Shown here: one piece after another, positions 7,014-14,231 of the stretch
How positions within the stretch are numbered: the stretch's first letter is position 1
Layout of the letters: every line of letters begins with the position of its first letter
Assembly (NCBI GenBank): GCA_004525335.1
Contig: SPCL01000033.1
Coordinates: 1-17,866, forward strand
DNA: 17,866 nt
Source: Thermodesulfobacteriales bacterium
Lineage (GTDB): Bacteria; Desulfobacterota_D; UBA1144; Nemesobacterales; UBA2774
Direction: 5' to 3'
Position numbers and translations under genes: made by a program
Notes under the pieces: generated by a model
Database searches by the model: none
What the model was told of the DNA's origin: nothing
What the model saw: only the letters and a program-made list of their open reading frames with translations

Positions 7014-8327
7014 CTACTCAAGAAAGCTTTTTAATATGATTCCAACTTCAGACCCTTCAAGCTTTTCTAGCGATCTTTTTTCAATTTGTCTTATACGCTC
7101 TCTAGTGAGCTCAAAGTGTTTGCCGATTTCGTCTAAGGTAAATGTCGTTTCATAATCTATTCCGAATCTCATCTTTAAGATCTGCTCTTCTCGTGGTGTA
7201 AGTATGGATAGAGCATCTTTAATTTTGATGATCAGTGTTGCTTTTGTAAATGCATAATCCGGAGTGCGGGATATATCATCAGGTATAAAATCCAGTAAGG
7301 TTGTTTTTTCCCCATCTAAAACCGGGGAGTCTAACTGTACTACTTCTTTTGTAGCTTCAAGAACTCTTTTGACTCCTTCTACTGAAATCCCCGTTTTCTC
7401 AGATATCTCTTCCGGCAGAGGTCTTCTACCTATTTCTTTATTCATTATAGAACTTATTCTATGTATTTTAGACGCTTGTTCTAAGACATAAACCGGCACC
7501 CTAATAGTTCTTGTCTGATCTAATAATGATCTTGATATGGCTTGATGTATCCACCATGAAGCATATGTGGAAAACTTGTATCCTTTTGTATGATCAAACC
7601 TCTCAACAGCTCTCATAAGACCTACATTCCCTTCTTGAATTAGATCCGGAAGCGGCAGCCCACGGCTCATGTATCTTTTTGCTATACTTACAACTAATCT
7701 AAGATTAGCTTTAATAAATCTTTCTTTAAAACGCTTTGCTCTTAAATTATATACTCTAGAAAGCAAATTAGATCTCTTAATACTTTTTCTAGCTATATCT
7801 TTTTCAAGCTTAGATTTTACGGCTACTTTTTTATTGCTTTTAAGTTTTCTGGTTCCTGTGGTGTTCTCTACATTAGAAATAGTATTTCTGAGAGTCTTGC
7901 TTAAACTCTTTTCGAATACAGCTTCCATAAACCTTTTAGCTTCGGCAGCTTTACTTTCACATCTTTTAATTTTAGCAGATACTTCTACTTCTTCTTTTGG
8001 GGTGAGAAGAGGCTCTGTCCCCATTTCTTTGAAATATAGTTGGAGAAGTCTAAACTCTTCATCAGGAGTAGATTTAGGTGTTTCGCCCTCAGATGTATCT
8101 TCTTTTGAAATGTTATCTTTTATATCAACTTCTTTATCAGAAAGTTCGCTTATTAATTGTTCATCAATTTTTTCTTTGAATAAGTTGTCTTCATTTGAGT
8201 AGTCTTCAAAGGAATTCTTTAAAAGTGTCTTTACCGCTTCTTCGGCATTTTTCGATCTCTGTTCAACTCTGGTTTGAACTTTTGTAGATGGACCGTGTTT
8301 CTTAGATTTTAATCTAGCTTGTCTCAT
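7014..8327 (-). CDS. Sigma-70 family RNA polymerase sigma factor (RpoD/RpoS-like, group 1 or 2)
   Basis: About 437 residues. A charged tail (1-88) replaces a recognisable region 1.1. Region 1.2 (FRLLQLYFKEMGTEPLL) is near 92-109, then a lysine-rich spacer of about 70 residues. Region 2 (ANLRLVVSIAKRY to WWIHQAISRSL, about 207-268), region 3 (TIRVPVYVLEQASKIHR, 274 on) and region 4 with the -35 reading helix (LTRERIRQIEKRSLEKL, 407-423) follow. All core- and DNA-binding regions look intact. The length and missing region 1.1 fit a group 2 factor such as RpoS, but the primary factor cannot be excluded. An ATG at 8333 is open, but AAGGAGG abuts it directly; the ATG at 8327 has proper spacing and is taken as start. 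It lies between proA and recN in one operon. Confidence 0.9.
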   Translation of the reverse strand: MRQARLKSKKHGPSTKVQTRVEQRSKNAEEAVKTLLKNSFEDYSNEDNLFKEKIDEQLISELSDKEVDIKDNISKEDTSEGETPKSTPDEEFRLLQLYFKEMGTEPLLTPKEEVEVSAKIKRCESKAAEAKRFMEAVFEKSLSKTLRNTISNVENTTGTRKLKSNKKVAVKSKLEKDIARKSIKRSNLLSRVYNLRAKRFKERFIKANLRLVVSIAKRYMSRGLPLPDLIQEGNVGLMRAVERFDHTKGYKFSTYASWWIHQAISRSLLDQTRTIRVPVYVLEQASKIHRISSIMNKEIGRRPLPEEISEKTGISVEGVKRVLEATKEVVQLDSPVLDGEKTTLLDFIPDDISRTPDYAFTKATLIIKIKDALSILTPREEQILKMRFGIDYETTFTLDEIGKHFELTRERIRQIEKRSLEKLEGSEVGIILKSFLE

Positions 8328-8352
8328 TACCATCCTCCTTTAATAGATGGAA

Positions 8353-9642
8353 TTATTCTCTTATCTGACCGTCTCCTAGAACGATAAACTTTGTTGTCGT
8401 TAGTTCTTCCAGACCCATAGGACCAAAAGCGTGAAGTTTTGAAGTGCTTATTCCTATCTCCGCTCCCAAACCTAATTCGAAACCATCGCTAAACCTGGTC
8501 GAGGCATTGACCATAACAGTGGAAGAATTAACACTATTAATAAAATATTGCGAATTCGCATAGCTTTGAGTAATAATGGACTCAGTATGCATTGATCCAT
8601 ATTTCTCGATATGTTCTATCGCATCTTTCATGTCTTTTACAACTTTTACGCTTAATATCAAATCTAGATACTCTTGATACCAATCATTTTCATTTGCTTG
8701 TGTAATTTGAGGAATTATTTCTCTGGTTCTTTCACAACCTCTTAATTCAACATTGTTTTCAGAAAAAGCTTTGCTAACTTTTGGTAAAAAAGATTCGGCG
8801 ATATTCTCGTGTACGAGCATTGTCTCCATAGAGTTACATACACCGGGGCGCTGCACCTTGGCATTTATGCAGATATCTTGAGCCATTTCAAGATCGGCGC
8901 TTTCGTCAACAAAGATATGACAGACACCTTTATAATGTTTAAGAACAGGAATTCTAGAATTCTCAGCAACAAATCGTATCAGCCCTTCCCCGCCTCTTGG
9001 AATAATTAGATCTATAAGCTCATCTAATTTGAGCATTTCAAGTACTGCGTTTCTGTCAGTAACCGGAATTATTTGGACCGCATCTTCAGGGAGCCCAGTT
9101 TCCGATAAGGCGTCCCTTAGTATTTGTCCGATGGCCATATTTGATCTAATTGTTTCAGATCCGCCGCGCAGTATCACGGCGTTGCCTGATTTAATACAAA
9201 GCCCCGCAGCATCAGCAGTTACATTGGGTCTGGATTCGTAGATTATCCCTATGACCCCAAGCGGGATTCTCATACGCCCTACTTTAAGACCGTTAGGTCT
9301 GGTCCACATACGTAGTACTTCACCAACAGGATCTGTTAAAGCGGCAACTTCTCTAAGCCCCTGGGCTACCTTTTCTAATCTTTGTGGCGTTAGGGTGAGT
9401 CTATCTATCATTGCTGAGGAAAGACCTTTAGACATTGCATCTTCAATATCTTTTTGATTTTCGGCTATTATGTAATCGGCTTTTTTAATAAGGTCATGAG
9501 CCATTTTGTTAAGGGCATCGTTTTTTGACCCCGAACTTGCTCTAGACAGCTCTGCAGCTGCAGTTTTTGATTTACTCGCTATACCCGTTAAGAGATTGGA
9601 TAACTCGTTACTCATTTGATTTTTTGCTTTGATTGCAGCCAT
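8353..9642 (-). CDS. proA: Gamma-glutamyl phosphate reductase (proline biosynthesis)
   Basis: 429 residues of the ProA aldehyde dehydrogenase-like family. It reduces gamma-glutamyl phosphate with NADPH to glutamate semialdehyde, the second step of proline synthesis, in the cytoplasm. The catalytic cysteine is Cys269 in QRPGVCNSMET. Other family stretches are GVIGIIYESRPNVTADA (129-145), KSGNAVILRGG (151-161) and HAFGPMGLEELTTTKF near the end. The length is normal. Start is ATG at 9642, though no Shine-Dalgarno sequence is seen there nor at the in-frame ATG nine codons on, so the exact start is open. The partner proB is not in the window. It is first in the operon proA, sigma factor, recN, with 25 nt to the next gene and a candidate promoter at 9682-9708. 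Confidence 0.95.
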   Translation of the reverse strand: MAAIKAKNQMSNELSNLLTGIASKSKTAAAELSRASSGSKNDALNKMAHDLIKKADYIIAENQKDIEDAMSKGLSSAMIDRLTLTPQRLEKVAQGLREVAALTDPVGEVLRMWTRPNGLKVGRMRIPLGVIGIIYESRPNVTADAAGLCIKSGNAVILRGGSETIRSNMAIGQILRDALSETGLPEDAVQIIPVTDRNAVLEMLKLDELIDLIIPRGGEGLIRFVAENSRIPVLKHYKGVCHIFVDESADLEMAQDICINAKVQRPGVCNSMETMLVHENIAESFLPKVSKAFSENNVELRGCERTREIIPQITQANENDWYQEYLDLILSVKVVKDMKDAIEHIEKYGSMHTESIITQSYANSQYFINSVNSSTVMVNASTRFSDGFELGLGAEIGISTSKLHAFGPMGLEELTTTKFIVLGDGQIRE

Positions 9643-9681
9643 TTAGGTTAATTTAAATAAATCACCGCTCCATTTAAGACA

Positions 9682-9708
9682 ATAATACACCTGCCAACTC
9701 AAAGTCAA
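9682..9708 (-). promoter_or_regulatory. Candidate promoter of the proA-sigma-recN operon
   Basis: Minus strand: TTGACT (9708-9703) and TATTAT (9687-9682) with a 15-nt spacer, or CTTGAC with 16 nt, about 40 nt before the proA ATG. Both boxes are near consensus; the spacing is slightly short. Confidence 0.5.
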
Positions 9709-9748
9709 GCATATTTTTAAATAATACCTGGTTATTTGAATTATAAAA

Positions 9749-10296
9749 TTAGATTGCCTGATAATGGGCATAGGTATTAAAGATTCGAAGAACTTTTATA
9801 TCTGTATCGTGCTGCCTGTAATAATCGAAGAAAAGAGTTTCGGCGCACCTTTTTCCTTCGTCATAACAAGCTCTGGGACCAATTGGATTGACATTGCCCC
9901 AGTAGCCCTCAGGTTGGGGATGAACGTCAGGATCTCCGTAGACCTCGCTTGTGGAAGCTTGGAATATTCTTATCTTAAGTCTCTTGGCAAGGCCAAGCAT
10001 ATTTATTGAATCTAGGACATTAACCTTGGTGGTTTGAACAGGATCAAACTGGTAGTGGATAGGTGAGGCTGGGCAGGCAAGATTATATATTTCGTCAACT
10101 TCGATATAAAGCGGCTGACATATATCGTGGCGTATCACTTCAAAATAAGGGTTAGTTAAAAGATGCTTTATGTTATCTTTTGTGCCTGTAAAAAAATTAT
10201 CGGCACATCGACTTCATTTCCATCATTTAGAAGTTTCTCGCATAAATGAGAGCCAATAAAACCTGCCCCGCCAGTTACCAGTATCCGTTTTTGCAT
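9749..10296 (-). pseudogene. UDP-glucuronate decarboxylase (UXS), frameshifted and truncated
   Basis: The frame opens at the ATG at 10296 with MQKRILVTGGAGFIGSHLCE, the NAD site of UDP-glucuronate decarboxylase, which makes UDP-xylose. One base has been lost near 10208-10211, just after NDGNEV: the next frame continues with CADNFFTGTKDNIKHLLTNP and then runs through TSEVYGDP, GPRACYDEGKR (Tyr-Lys catalytic pair) and RIFNTY. The length of 548 nt, one short of 183 codons, agrees with a single deletion. The reading then leaves the family after RIFNTY (AHYQAI and stop), so about 130 of roughly 310 C-terminal residues are missing. The frameshift could be a sequencing slip; the truncation cannot. 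It lies 40 nt behind cysC on the same strand. Confidence 0.85.
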
Positions 10297-10336
10297 TAAT
10301 TTATTCCCCTAGAATAAAACCGCAGAATTAACTGGA

Positions 10337-10939
10337 TTAATTTGAGGGAAGAACTTCTCTTTTTTCCAAATATGCAATTAGGACATCAACTGACTCTTCT
10401 AATGAGAGTTTGCTAGTGTCTATTGTTATCTCAGGATTAAGAGGTGCTTCATAAGGGTCATCGATCCCAGTAAAGCCTTTAATAATTCCTGCTCTTGCCT
10501 TCTTGTATAGCCCTTTAACATCTCTTTCTTCACATACTGCAAGCGGGGCGTCTACAAATACTTCAACAAATTCACCCTCTTCAACAAGCGCCCTGACACC
10601 GTCGCGGTCTTTTATATACGGTGACACGAATGCTGAGAGCACAATGCAGCCGTTATCAACAAATAGCTTTGATACCTCACCGATACGTCTTATGTTCTCT
10701 CCTCTATCTTCTTCTGAGAATCCTAGGTCTTTACAAAGGCCCATTCTAATATTGTCACCGTCAAGAATATATGTTCTGGTTCCCATTGTTATAAGCTTTT
10801 TTTCAAGCTCATTGGCAATTGTGGATTTCCCAGAACTTGGAAGCCCTGTGAACCATAGAATAAGAGATCCGTGTTTGTTTAGACTGCGCCTGTCTTGCTT
10901 TGTGATCTCATGTTGATGTGGGATTACAAATCTTTCCAT
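10337..10939 (-). CDS. cysC: Adenylylsulfate (APS) kinase
   Basis: 200 residues, full length. Walker A GLPSSGKS at 32-39, DGDNIR at 60-65, the ENIRRIGEV stretch at 81-89, Ser106 in FVSPY (the position of the phosphoryl-accepting serine of this family), and KGLYKKARAGIIKGFTGIDDPYEAP at 142-165 in the APS-binding lid. It phosphorylates adenylylsulfate to PAPS, the sulfate donor for assimilation or for sulfotransferases. No ATP sulfurylase (cysDN or sat) or PAPS reductase is adjacent. Here it stands among sugar-nucleotide genes, so supply of PAPS for sulfating a surface polysaccharide is a reasonable inference. A perfect AGGAGG precedes the ATG at 10939. It appears intact while both its flanks are gene remnants. 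Confidence 0.95.
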   Translation of the reverse strand: MERFVIPHQHEITKQDRRSLNKHGSLILWFTGLPSSGKSTIANELEKKLITMGTRTYILDGDNIRMGLCKDLGFSEEDRGENIRRIGEVSKLFVDNGCIVLSAFVSPYIKDRDGVRALVEEGEFVEVFVDAPLAVCEERDVKGLYKKARAGIIKGFTGIDDPYEAPLNPEITIDTSKLSLEESVDVLIAYLEKREVLPSN

Positions 10940-11144
10940 TTAAAGCCTCCTATCGAATTCATTAATTATGAATTGTCATTTAAATATATATTTGGGTTTT
11001 GATTTTATGTGATATTACAGAAAGGTCAAAATTTCTTTCCCCTGGTTTCCCATTTGCCTCTTAAATTATGGCAGACAGTTATTCCCTCTCGTTATTTAAA
11101 GGAGTTAATATCACTTCCTCCAATCGGGATTTTATATTACGTCA
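10940..11144 (-). other. Intergenic region upstream of cysC
   Basis: No convincing gene here. A short inverted repeat (AATTCAT / ATGAATT, 10956-10974, 5-nt centre) lies just upstream of the cysC ribosome site and might be an operator or chance in AT-rich DNA. No clear promoter is seen. Reading on from the broken rfbD frame gives only short stops. A 60-codon plus-strand frame (11009-11191) resembles nothing and overlaps the rfbD remnant. Confidence 0.4.
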
Positions 11145-11279
11145 CTATGTTCTTAAGCAAAGATAATTCTCTTGAGAGTGATCCGGAGTAATTACTTCAA
11201 GACCCGAGCTGTCTTCAAACTCTTTAGTCAAATCGCTGCCAAGCTGACCACTGCTGCCTATAATTAAAATCTTCTTCAT
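11145..11279 (-). pseudogene. rfbD: N-terminal remnant of dTDP-4-dehydrorhamnose reductase
   Basis: Reverse translation from the ATG at 11279 gives MKKILIIGSSGQLGSDLTKE and reads on to LEVITPDHS, then leaves the family and stops at TAG (11147-11145) after 44 residues. The opening with its GSSGQLGSDL nucleotide-binding loop is the standard start of RfbD (RmlD), which makes dTDP-L-rhamnose and is normally near 290 residues long. The sugar-binding and catalytic parts are absent; nothing like them follows towards cysC. The intact rfbB at 4201-5253 makes an upstream intermediate of the same pathway. The remnant has no strong ribosome site. I read it as a deletion scar; a distant SDR with the same start is the alternative. 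Confidence 0.7.
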
Positions 11280-11378
11280 GTTAATAGAGTGAATTCTGCT
11301 CGAACTAGCTCAGTTACCGGGCTCGTTTGATTTCCTATTCGAGCCTATCCTACTCAAAACAACTGGGACTATAAACAA

Positions 11379-11404
11379 CCCTGCCTAGCTCACTCTGAGC
11401 AGGG
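11379..11404 (-). terminator. Hairpin terminator after the DUF5989-like gene
   Basis: CCCT (11379-11382) pairs with AGGG (11401-11404) and GCTCA (11388-11392) with TGAGC (11396-11400), leaving a bulge on one side; an alternative stem CCCTGC/GCAGGG also forms. On the minus strand TTGTTTATAG follows. It starts 18 nt past the stop codon at 11422. The T tail is modest. Confidence 0.5.
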
Positions 11405-11421
11405 AAATTACCCACTATATT

Positions 11422-11601
11422 TTAAAATAAAGTATAGATAAATGGAGCCACGGCCGAGCCTTGAGCAAATACGATTAGAAGACCGAACATTAATAAAATG
11501 AGTAGCATAGGGGTAATCCACCACCACTTGTTTTGAAGAAAAAACTGTAGCAGCTCACCCAAAATGCCTAGTCTGTTTGTTATGTTTTTAAAAAAAGCCA
11601 T
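11422..11601 (-). CDS. Small membrane protein, DUF5989-like, of the carbamoyltransferase cassette
   Basis: 59 residues encoded on the minus strand from ATG at 11601 to TAA at 11422-11424. A perfect AGGAGG (11614-11609) stands seven bases before the start. The amphipathic N-terminus (about 1-24, RLGILGELLQFFLQ) leads through a WWW motif (26-28) into one hydrophobic helix (about 29-45) and ends AQGSAVAPFIYTLF. This is the pattern I recall for the DUF5989 family, short inner-membrane proteins regularly found beside NodU/CmcH-type carbamoyltransferases. Its function is unknown; anchoring or partnering the carbamoyltransferase at the membrane is a guess from context. It follows the carbamoyltransferase by 89 nt and is followed by a terminator. 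Confidence 0.82.
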   Translation of the reverse strand: MAFFKNITNRLGILGELLQFFLQNKWWWITPMLLILLMFGLLIVFAQGSAVAPFIYTLF

Positions 11602-11690
11602 TAATAAGCCTCCTCAATTTCAAAGAAAAATCCTTTAGCACTTAATCTATATATAAAAAATTTATATCCTCTAATATAATCTTTTTAAAC

Positions 11691-13475
11691 CTAGCCTTTA
11701 TCTTTAGTTACCAGATAATTACCCAATACAAGTAAATCCATTCCGCTTGCACTAAAAGAACTAAACGCTTCAGCCGGAGTATTAACCACCGGTTCTCCTT
11801 TTAGATTAAAAGAGGTGTTTAATAGTACCGGAACTCCCGTCGCATCTCCAAAAGTTTCAATTAGTTTGTAGTATCTGGGATTAGTATCCTTTCTAACCGT
11901 CTGGAGTCTACCGGTCCCGTCGACATGAGTAATTGCAGGCAAGATATCTCTTTTCTCTTCACGTACATTAGTTACATATAACATAAACCTAGCAGGATAG
12001 TGTTTCTCGGGTTCATCAAGATCGAAATACTCCCCGGCTCTATCTACAAGTATTGAAGGTGCAAAAGGTCTGAAGGGTTCTCTGAATTTGATTTTCACAT
12101 TTACTATATCTTTCATCTCTTTACTTCTGGGATCGGCAAGAATGCTTCTATTACCTAAAGCTCTAGGACCATATTCAAACCGACCTTGATGCCAACCTAT
12201 TACCTTGCCGTTTTGAATGCTGTCCACAACACGCTCGAATAATTTCTGATCATCCTCAATTAGCTCATAGGGAATGTCGTTTTCTTTTAGAAACTCTTGT
12301 GTAGCAGCCGGGCTATGCTCTTCTCCCCAGTAAGCATGCTCCATAACAAAGTTTCTAGGTTTTCCAAGCATTGCATGATAGCAATAGAGTGCAGCACCTG
12401 TCGATGCTCCGCCGTCACCCGCTGCTGGCTGAATATATATCTCTTCAAAGGGCGTTTGGGCCAGTATTTTTCTGTTAGCAACACTGTTAAGCGCCACACC
12501 CCCGGCCATGCATAAATATTTTAGCCCTGTTTCTTTATAGGCATAATTGGCCATCTTGACCATGATCTGCTCTGTAACGACCTGTATACTGGCCGCTATG
12601 TCTGCATAATACTGGTTCTGTTTAGCAATCTCATCATAGTCATCCGGTTTATCCCCCAAATATGAAGGGTAACCGCTTGCGTCAGTGAAAAATTCTGCTT
12701 TAGGATCTCTGGGTTTGCCAAAGAGTTTTTCAAATTTCTTAGTAAACGTTTTATCAGAAGAATAATGGAAGGAGAAGTAATCCATATCTAATTCAAATCC
12801 TCCCTCCTCGTCTACATTAACAACTTCGTATACTTGATCTACATATTTGGGATCTCCAAAAGGAGCCATTCCCATTACCTTGTACTCTCCTTCGTTCACT
12901 TCAAACCCTAAAAATGCGGTGAAGGCACTGTATAGGAGCCCAAGGGAGTTAGGAAACTTAATTTCTTTTATAAGTTGTATATCCGTACCACGTCCTATTC
13001 CCAGTGTTGCAGTAGTCCACTCGCCCACACCGTCTACTGTAAGGATTGCGGCCTCATTAAAAGGAGAACAATAAAAACTGCTTGCAGCATGAGACAGATG
13101 GTGTTCGCTGAACAGGATTTTAGAAGAGTCAACGCCGAGTTTATCCTGGAGAAGGTGCTTTATCCATAACTTATCCCCGAGCCAAGTAACCATAGCTTCC
13201 CTAAAGAGCTTCATCGATCTCGGGAATGTCTGCATAGTGCATAACAAAAGTCTTTCAAATTTCACAAAGGGTTTTTCGAAGAAAACTATATACTCAAGAT
13301 CTTCTACCTCAATGCCTTCTAGATTAAGGCAGAAGTTGATAGCATTTTCAGGAAACTCAAAGTCATGCTTTATACGGCTGAATCTCTCTTCTTCTGCCGC
13401 GGCTATAACAACTCCGTCCTTAATAAGTGTTGCGGCGGCGTCGTGGAAATAACATGAAATACCTAGTATATACAT
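11691..13475 (-). CDS. NodU/CmcH-type O-carbamoyltransferase
   Basis: 594 residues with the two-domain layout of the family (NodU, CmcH, TobZ, SxtI). The N-terminal Kae1/YrdC-like ATPase domain starts MYILGISCYFHDAAATLI, with probable metal ligands His125 and His129 in SEHHLSHAASSF, Asp148 in VDGVGE, and MAGGVALNS (323-331) and AAGDGGAS (351-358). The C-terminal domain has GRFEYGPRALGNRSI and EPFRPFAPS. Such enzymes use carbamoyl phosphate and ATP to make carbamoyladenylate and transfer the carbamoyl group to a hydroxyl of a sugar or natural product. The acceptor here is unknown; nearby cysC and sugar-nucleotide remnants suggest a surface glycan. An AAGGAG site precedes the ATG. The gene lies between two small membrane-protein genes on the same strand, forming one unit. 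Confidence 0.93.
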   Translation of the reverse strand: MYILGISCYFHDAAATLIKDGVVIAAAEEERFSRIKHDFEFPENAINFCLNLEGIEVEDLEYIVFFEKPFVKFERLLLCTMQTFPRSMKLFREAMVTWLGDKLWIKHLLQDKLGVDSSKILFSEHHLSHAASSFYCSPFNEAAILTVDGVGEWTTATLGIGRGTDIQLIKEIKFPNSLGLLYSAFTAFLGFEVNEGEYKVMGMAPFGDPKYVDQVYEVVNVDEEGGFELDMDYFSFHYSSDKTFTKKFEKLFGKPRDPKAEFFTDASGYPSYLGDKPDDYDEIAKQNQYYADIAASIQVVTEQIMVKMANYAYKETGLKYLCMAGGVALNSVANRKILAQTPFEEIYIQPAAGDGGASTGAALYCYHAMLGKPRNFVMEHAYWGEEHSPAATQEFLKENDIPYELIEDDQKLFERVVDSIQNGKVIGWHQGRFEYGPRALGNRSILADPRSKEMKDIVNVKIKFREPFRPFAPSILVDRAGEYFDLDEPEKHYPARFMLYVTNVREEKRDILPAITHVDGTGRLQTVRKDTNPRYYKLIETFGDATGVPVLLNTSFNLKGEPVVNTPAEAFSSFSASGMDLLVLGNYLVTKDKG

Positions 13476-13501
13476 AATATTAAAGCTCCTTAAAACTTAA
13501 C

Positions 13502-13545
13502 CTTGTATTTTATTTTCTATAATCTTGTATTTTGTTTCCTATAAA
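13502..13545. repeat. Two tandem copies of a 22-bp AT-rich repeat
   Basis: Copies at 13502-13523 and 13524-13545 begin CTTGTATTTT and match at 19 of 22 positions. They fill the gap between the small membrane-protein gene and the carbamoyltransferase start. Confidence 0.75.
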
Positions 13546-13562
13546 AAGATTTCCCGATAGGA

Positions 13563-13847
13563 TTAAGATTGTTTAGTTGCTTTTTCTAGCGCAGTCAATT
13601 CTGTATCGTTTTCTTTAATATGCCATCCTACATGTTCTTTTTTCTTTATTTCCAGCGGATCAGTAAACAGTTTTAACATTATAGCAAATGGACAAAGTAG
13701 TATGAAGTAAAAAATTGTCAGAATAACTCGTGCATTGAAATCCCCAATTATTTGAGCTATTTTTTTCCATCCTTCCCAAAGTCTTCTAAAAAATCCTTTC
13801 TTCACTTTATCTTTAGTATTCTTAATTTTTGTTTCACTTTTACTCAT
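13563..13847 (-). CDS. Small membrane protein of the carbamoyltransferase cassette
   Basis: 94 residues from the ATG at 13847 (MSKSETKIKN). A basic N-terminus leads to FFRRLWEGWKKIAQIIGDFNARV and one hydrophobic helix (about 46-62, ILTIFYFILLCPFAIML); the tail after LFTDPL is charged and probably cytoplasmic. Small proteins of this build, with a W..WKKIA..IG.F.ARV core before the helix, stand next to carbamoyltransferases of surface-sugar loci; I do not know a function and am not sure of a family name (SxtJ-like is possible). A GTG 13 codons upstream (13886) is open, but GGGA before 13847 makes the ATG more likely. It is the first gene of the cassette, 87 nt ahead of the carbamoyltransferase. 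A TATAAT box lies on the minus strand at 13903-13898, without a clear -35. Confidence 0.72.
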   Translation of the reverse strand: MSKSETKIKNTKDKVKKGFFRRLWEGWKKIAQIIGDFNARVILTIFYFILLCPFAIMLKLFTDPLEIKKKEHVGWHIKENDTELTALEKATKQS

Positions 13848-13986
13848 GCAAATATTCCCTTTATATATATTATTTTGTATGGACACATTACCAGGAAATT
13901 ATAGTATTTAATAGCAATATGTGAATATAATACTTCATTATTAAAGTTTGACTAATCTTTACTCAAAGCTTCGCTACCTCACTTAC

Positions 13987-14035
13987 AATATGCTGTTTAC
14001 AAACTCAGACAGCCGGAGTTTGTAAACAGCATATT
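13987..14035. repeat. Perfect 20-bp inverted repeat with a 9-nt loop
   Basis: Arms 13987-14006 and 14016-14035 are exact reverse complements; the arm begins AATATGCTGTTTACAAACTC. The centre is nine bases. It lies in the 384-bp non-coding gap between the diverging cassette and ndk. Neither side has the T run of a standard terminator, although the strong stem could stop transcripts from either direction. The arms are longer than most operator half-sites. A small mobile or REP-like element is another possibility. The rest of the gap (14036-14172) shows nothing else I can support. Confidence 0.85.
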
Positions 14036-14172
14036 TATCTAAAGTAGGCCTCTTTATTTAGATATCGTACCGTATTGTTACTAGTCTTGATTATTAGAAG
14101 TCTTTAGAAATTACTTTTATAAGCATTGAGGATTTTATAGAGGCTATCTACTATTTGTTATTAGAAGCAGAT

Positions 14173-14201
14173 TTGACAAAACCCAAAACACGGAAAAGAT
14201 T
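14173..14201 (+). promoter_or_regulatory. Candidate promoter of ndk
   Basis: A perfect TTGACA at 14173-14178 is followed after 17 nt by AAGATT, a poor -10; the start codon is 30 nt on. The placement equals that before the decarboxylase gene at 3610. Confidence 0.4.
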
Positions 14202-14231
14202 AAGGAAAAATATTATCTCGGAGGAATAAAA

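Noticed and set aside
11009..11191. A 60-codon plus-strand frame near the rfbD remnant
   Set aside because: No ribosome site, no recognisable similarity, and it overlaps the better supported rfbD relic on the other strand.
12287..12515. Overlapping frames on both strands inside the carbamoyltransferase gene
   Set aside because: Shadows of the long, well matched carbamoyltransferase frame.
9749..14035. The island as a mobile element or defence system
   Set aside because: No integrase, transposase, tRNA, flanking repeats or nuclease, helicase or toxin genes are present; the content is sugar metabolism and its relics.
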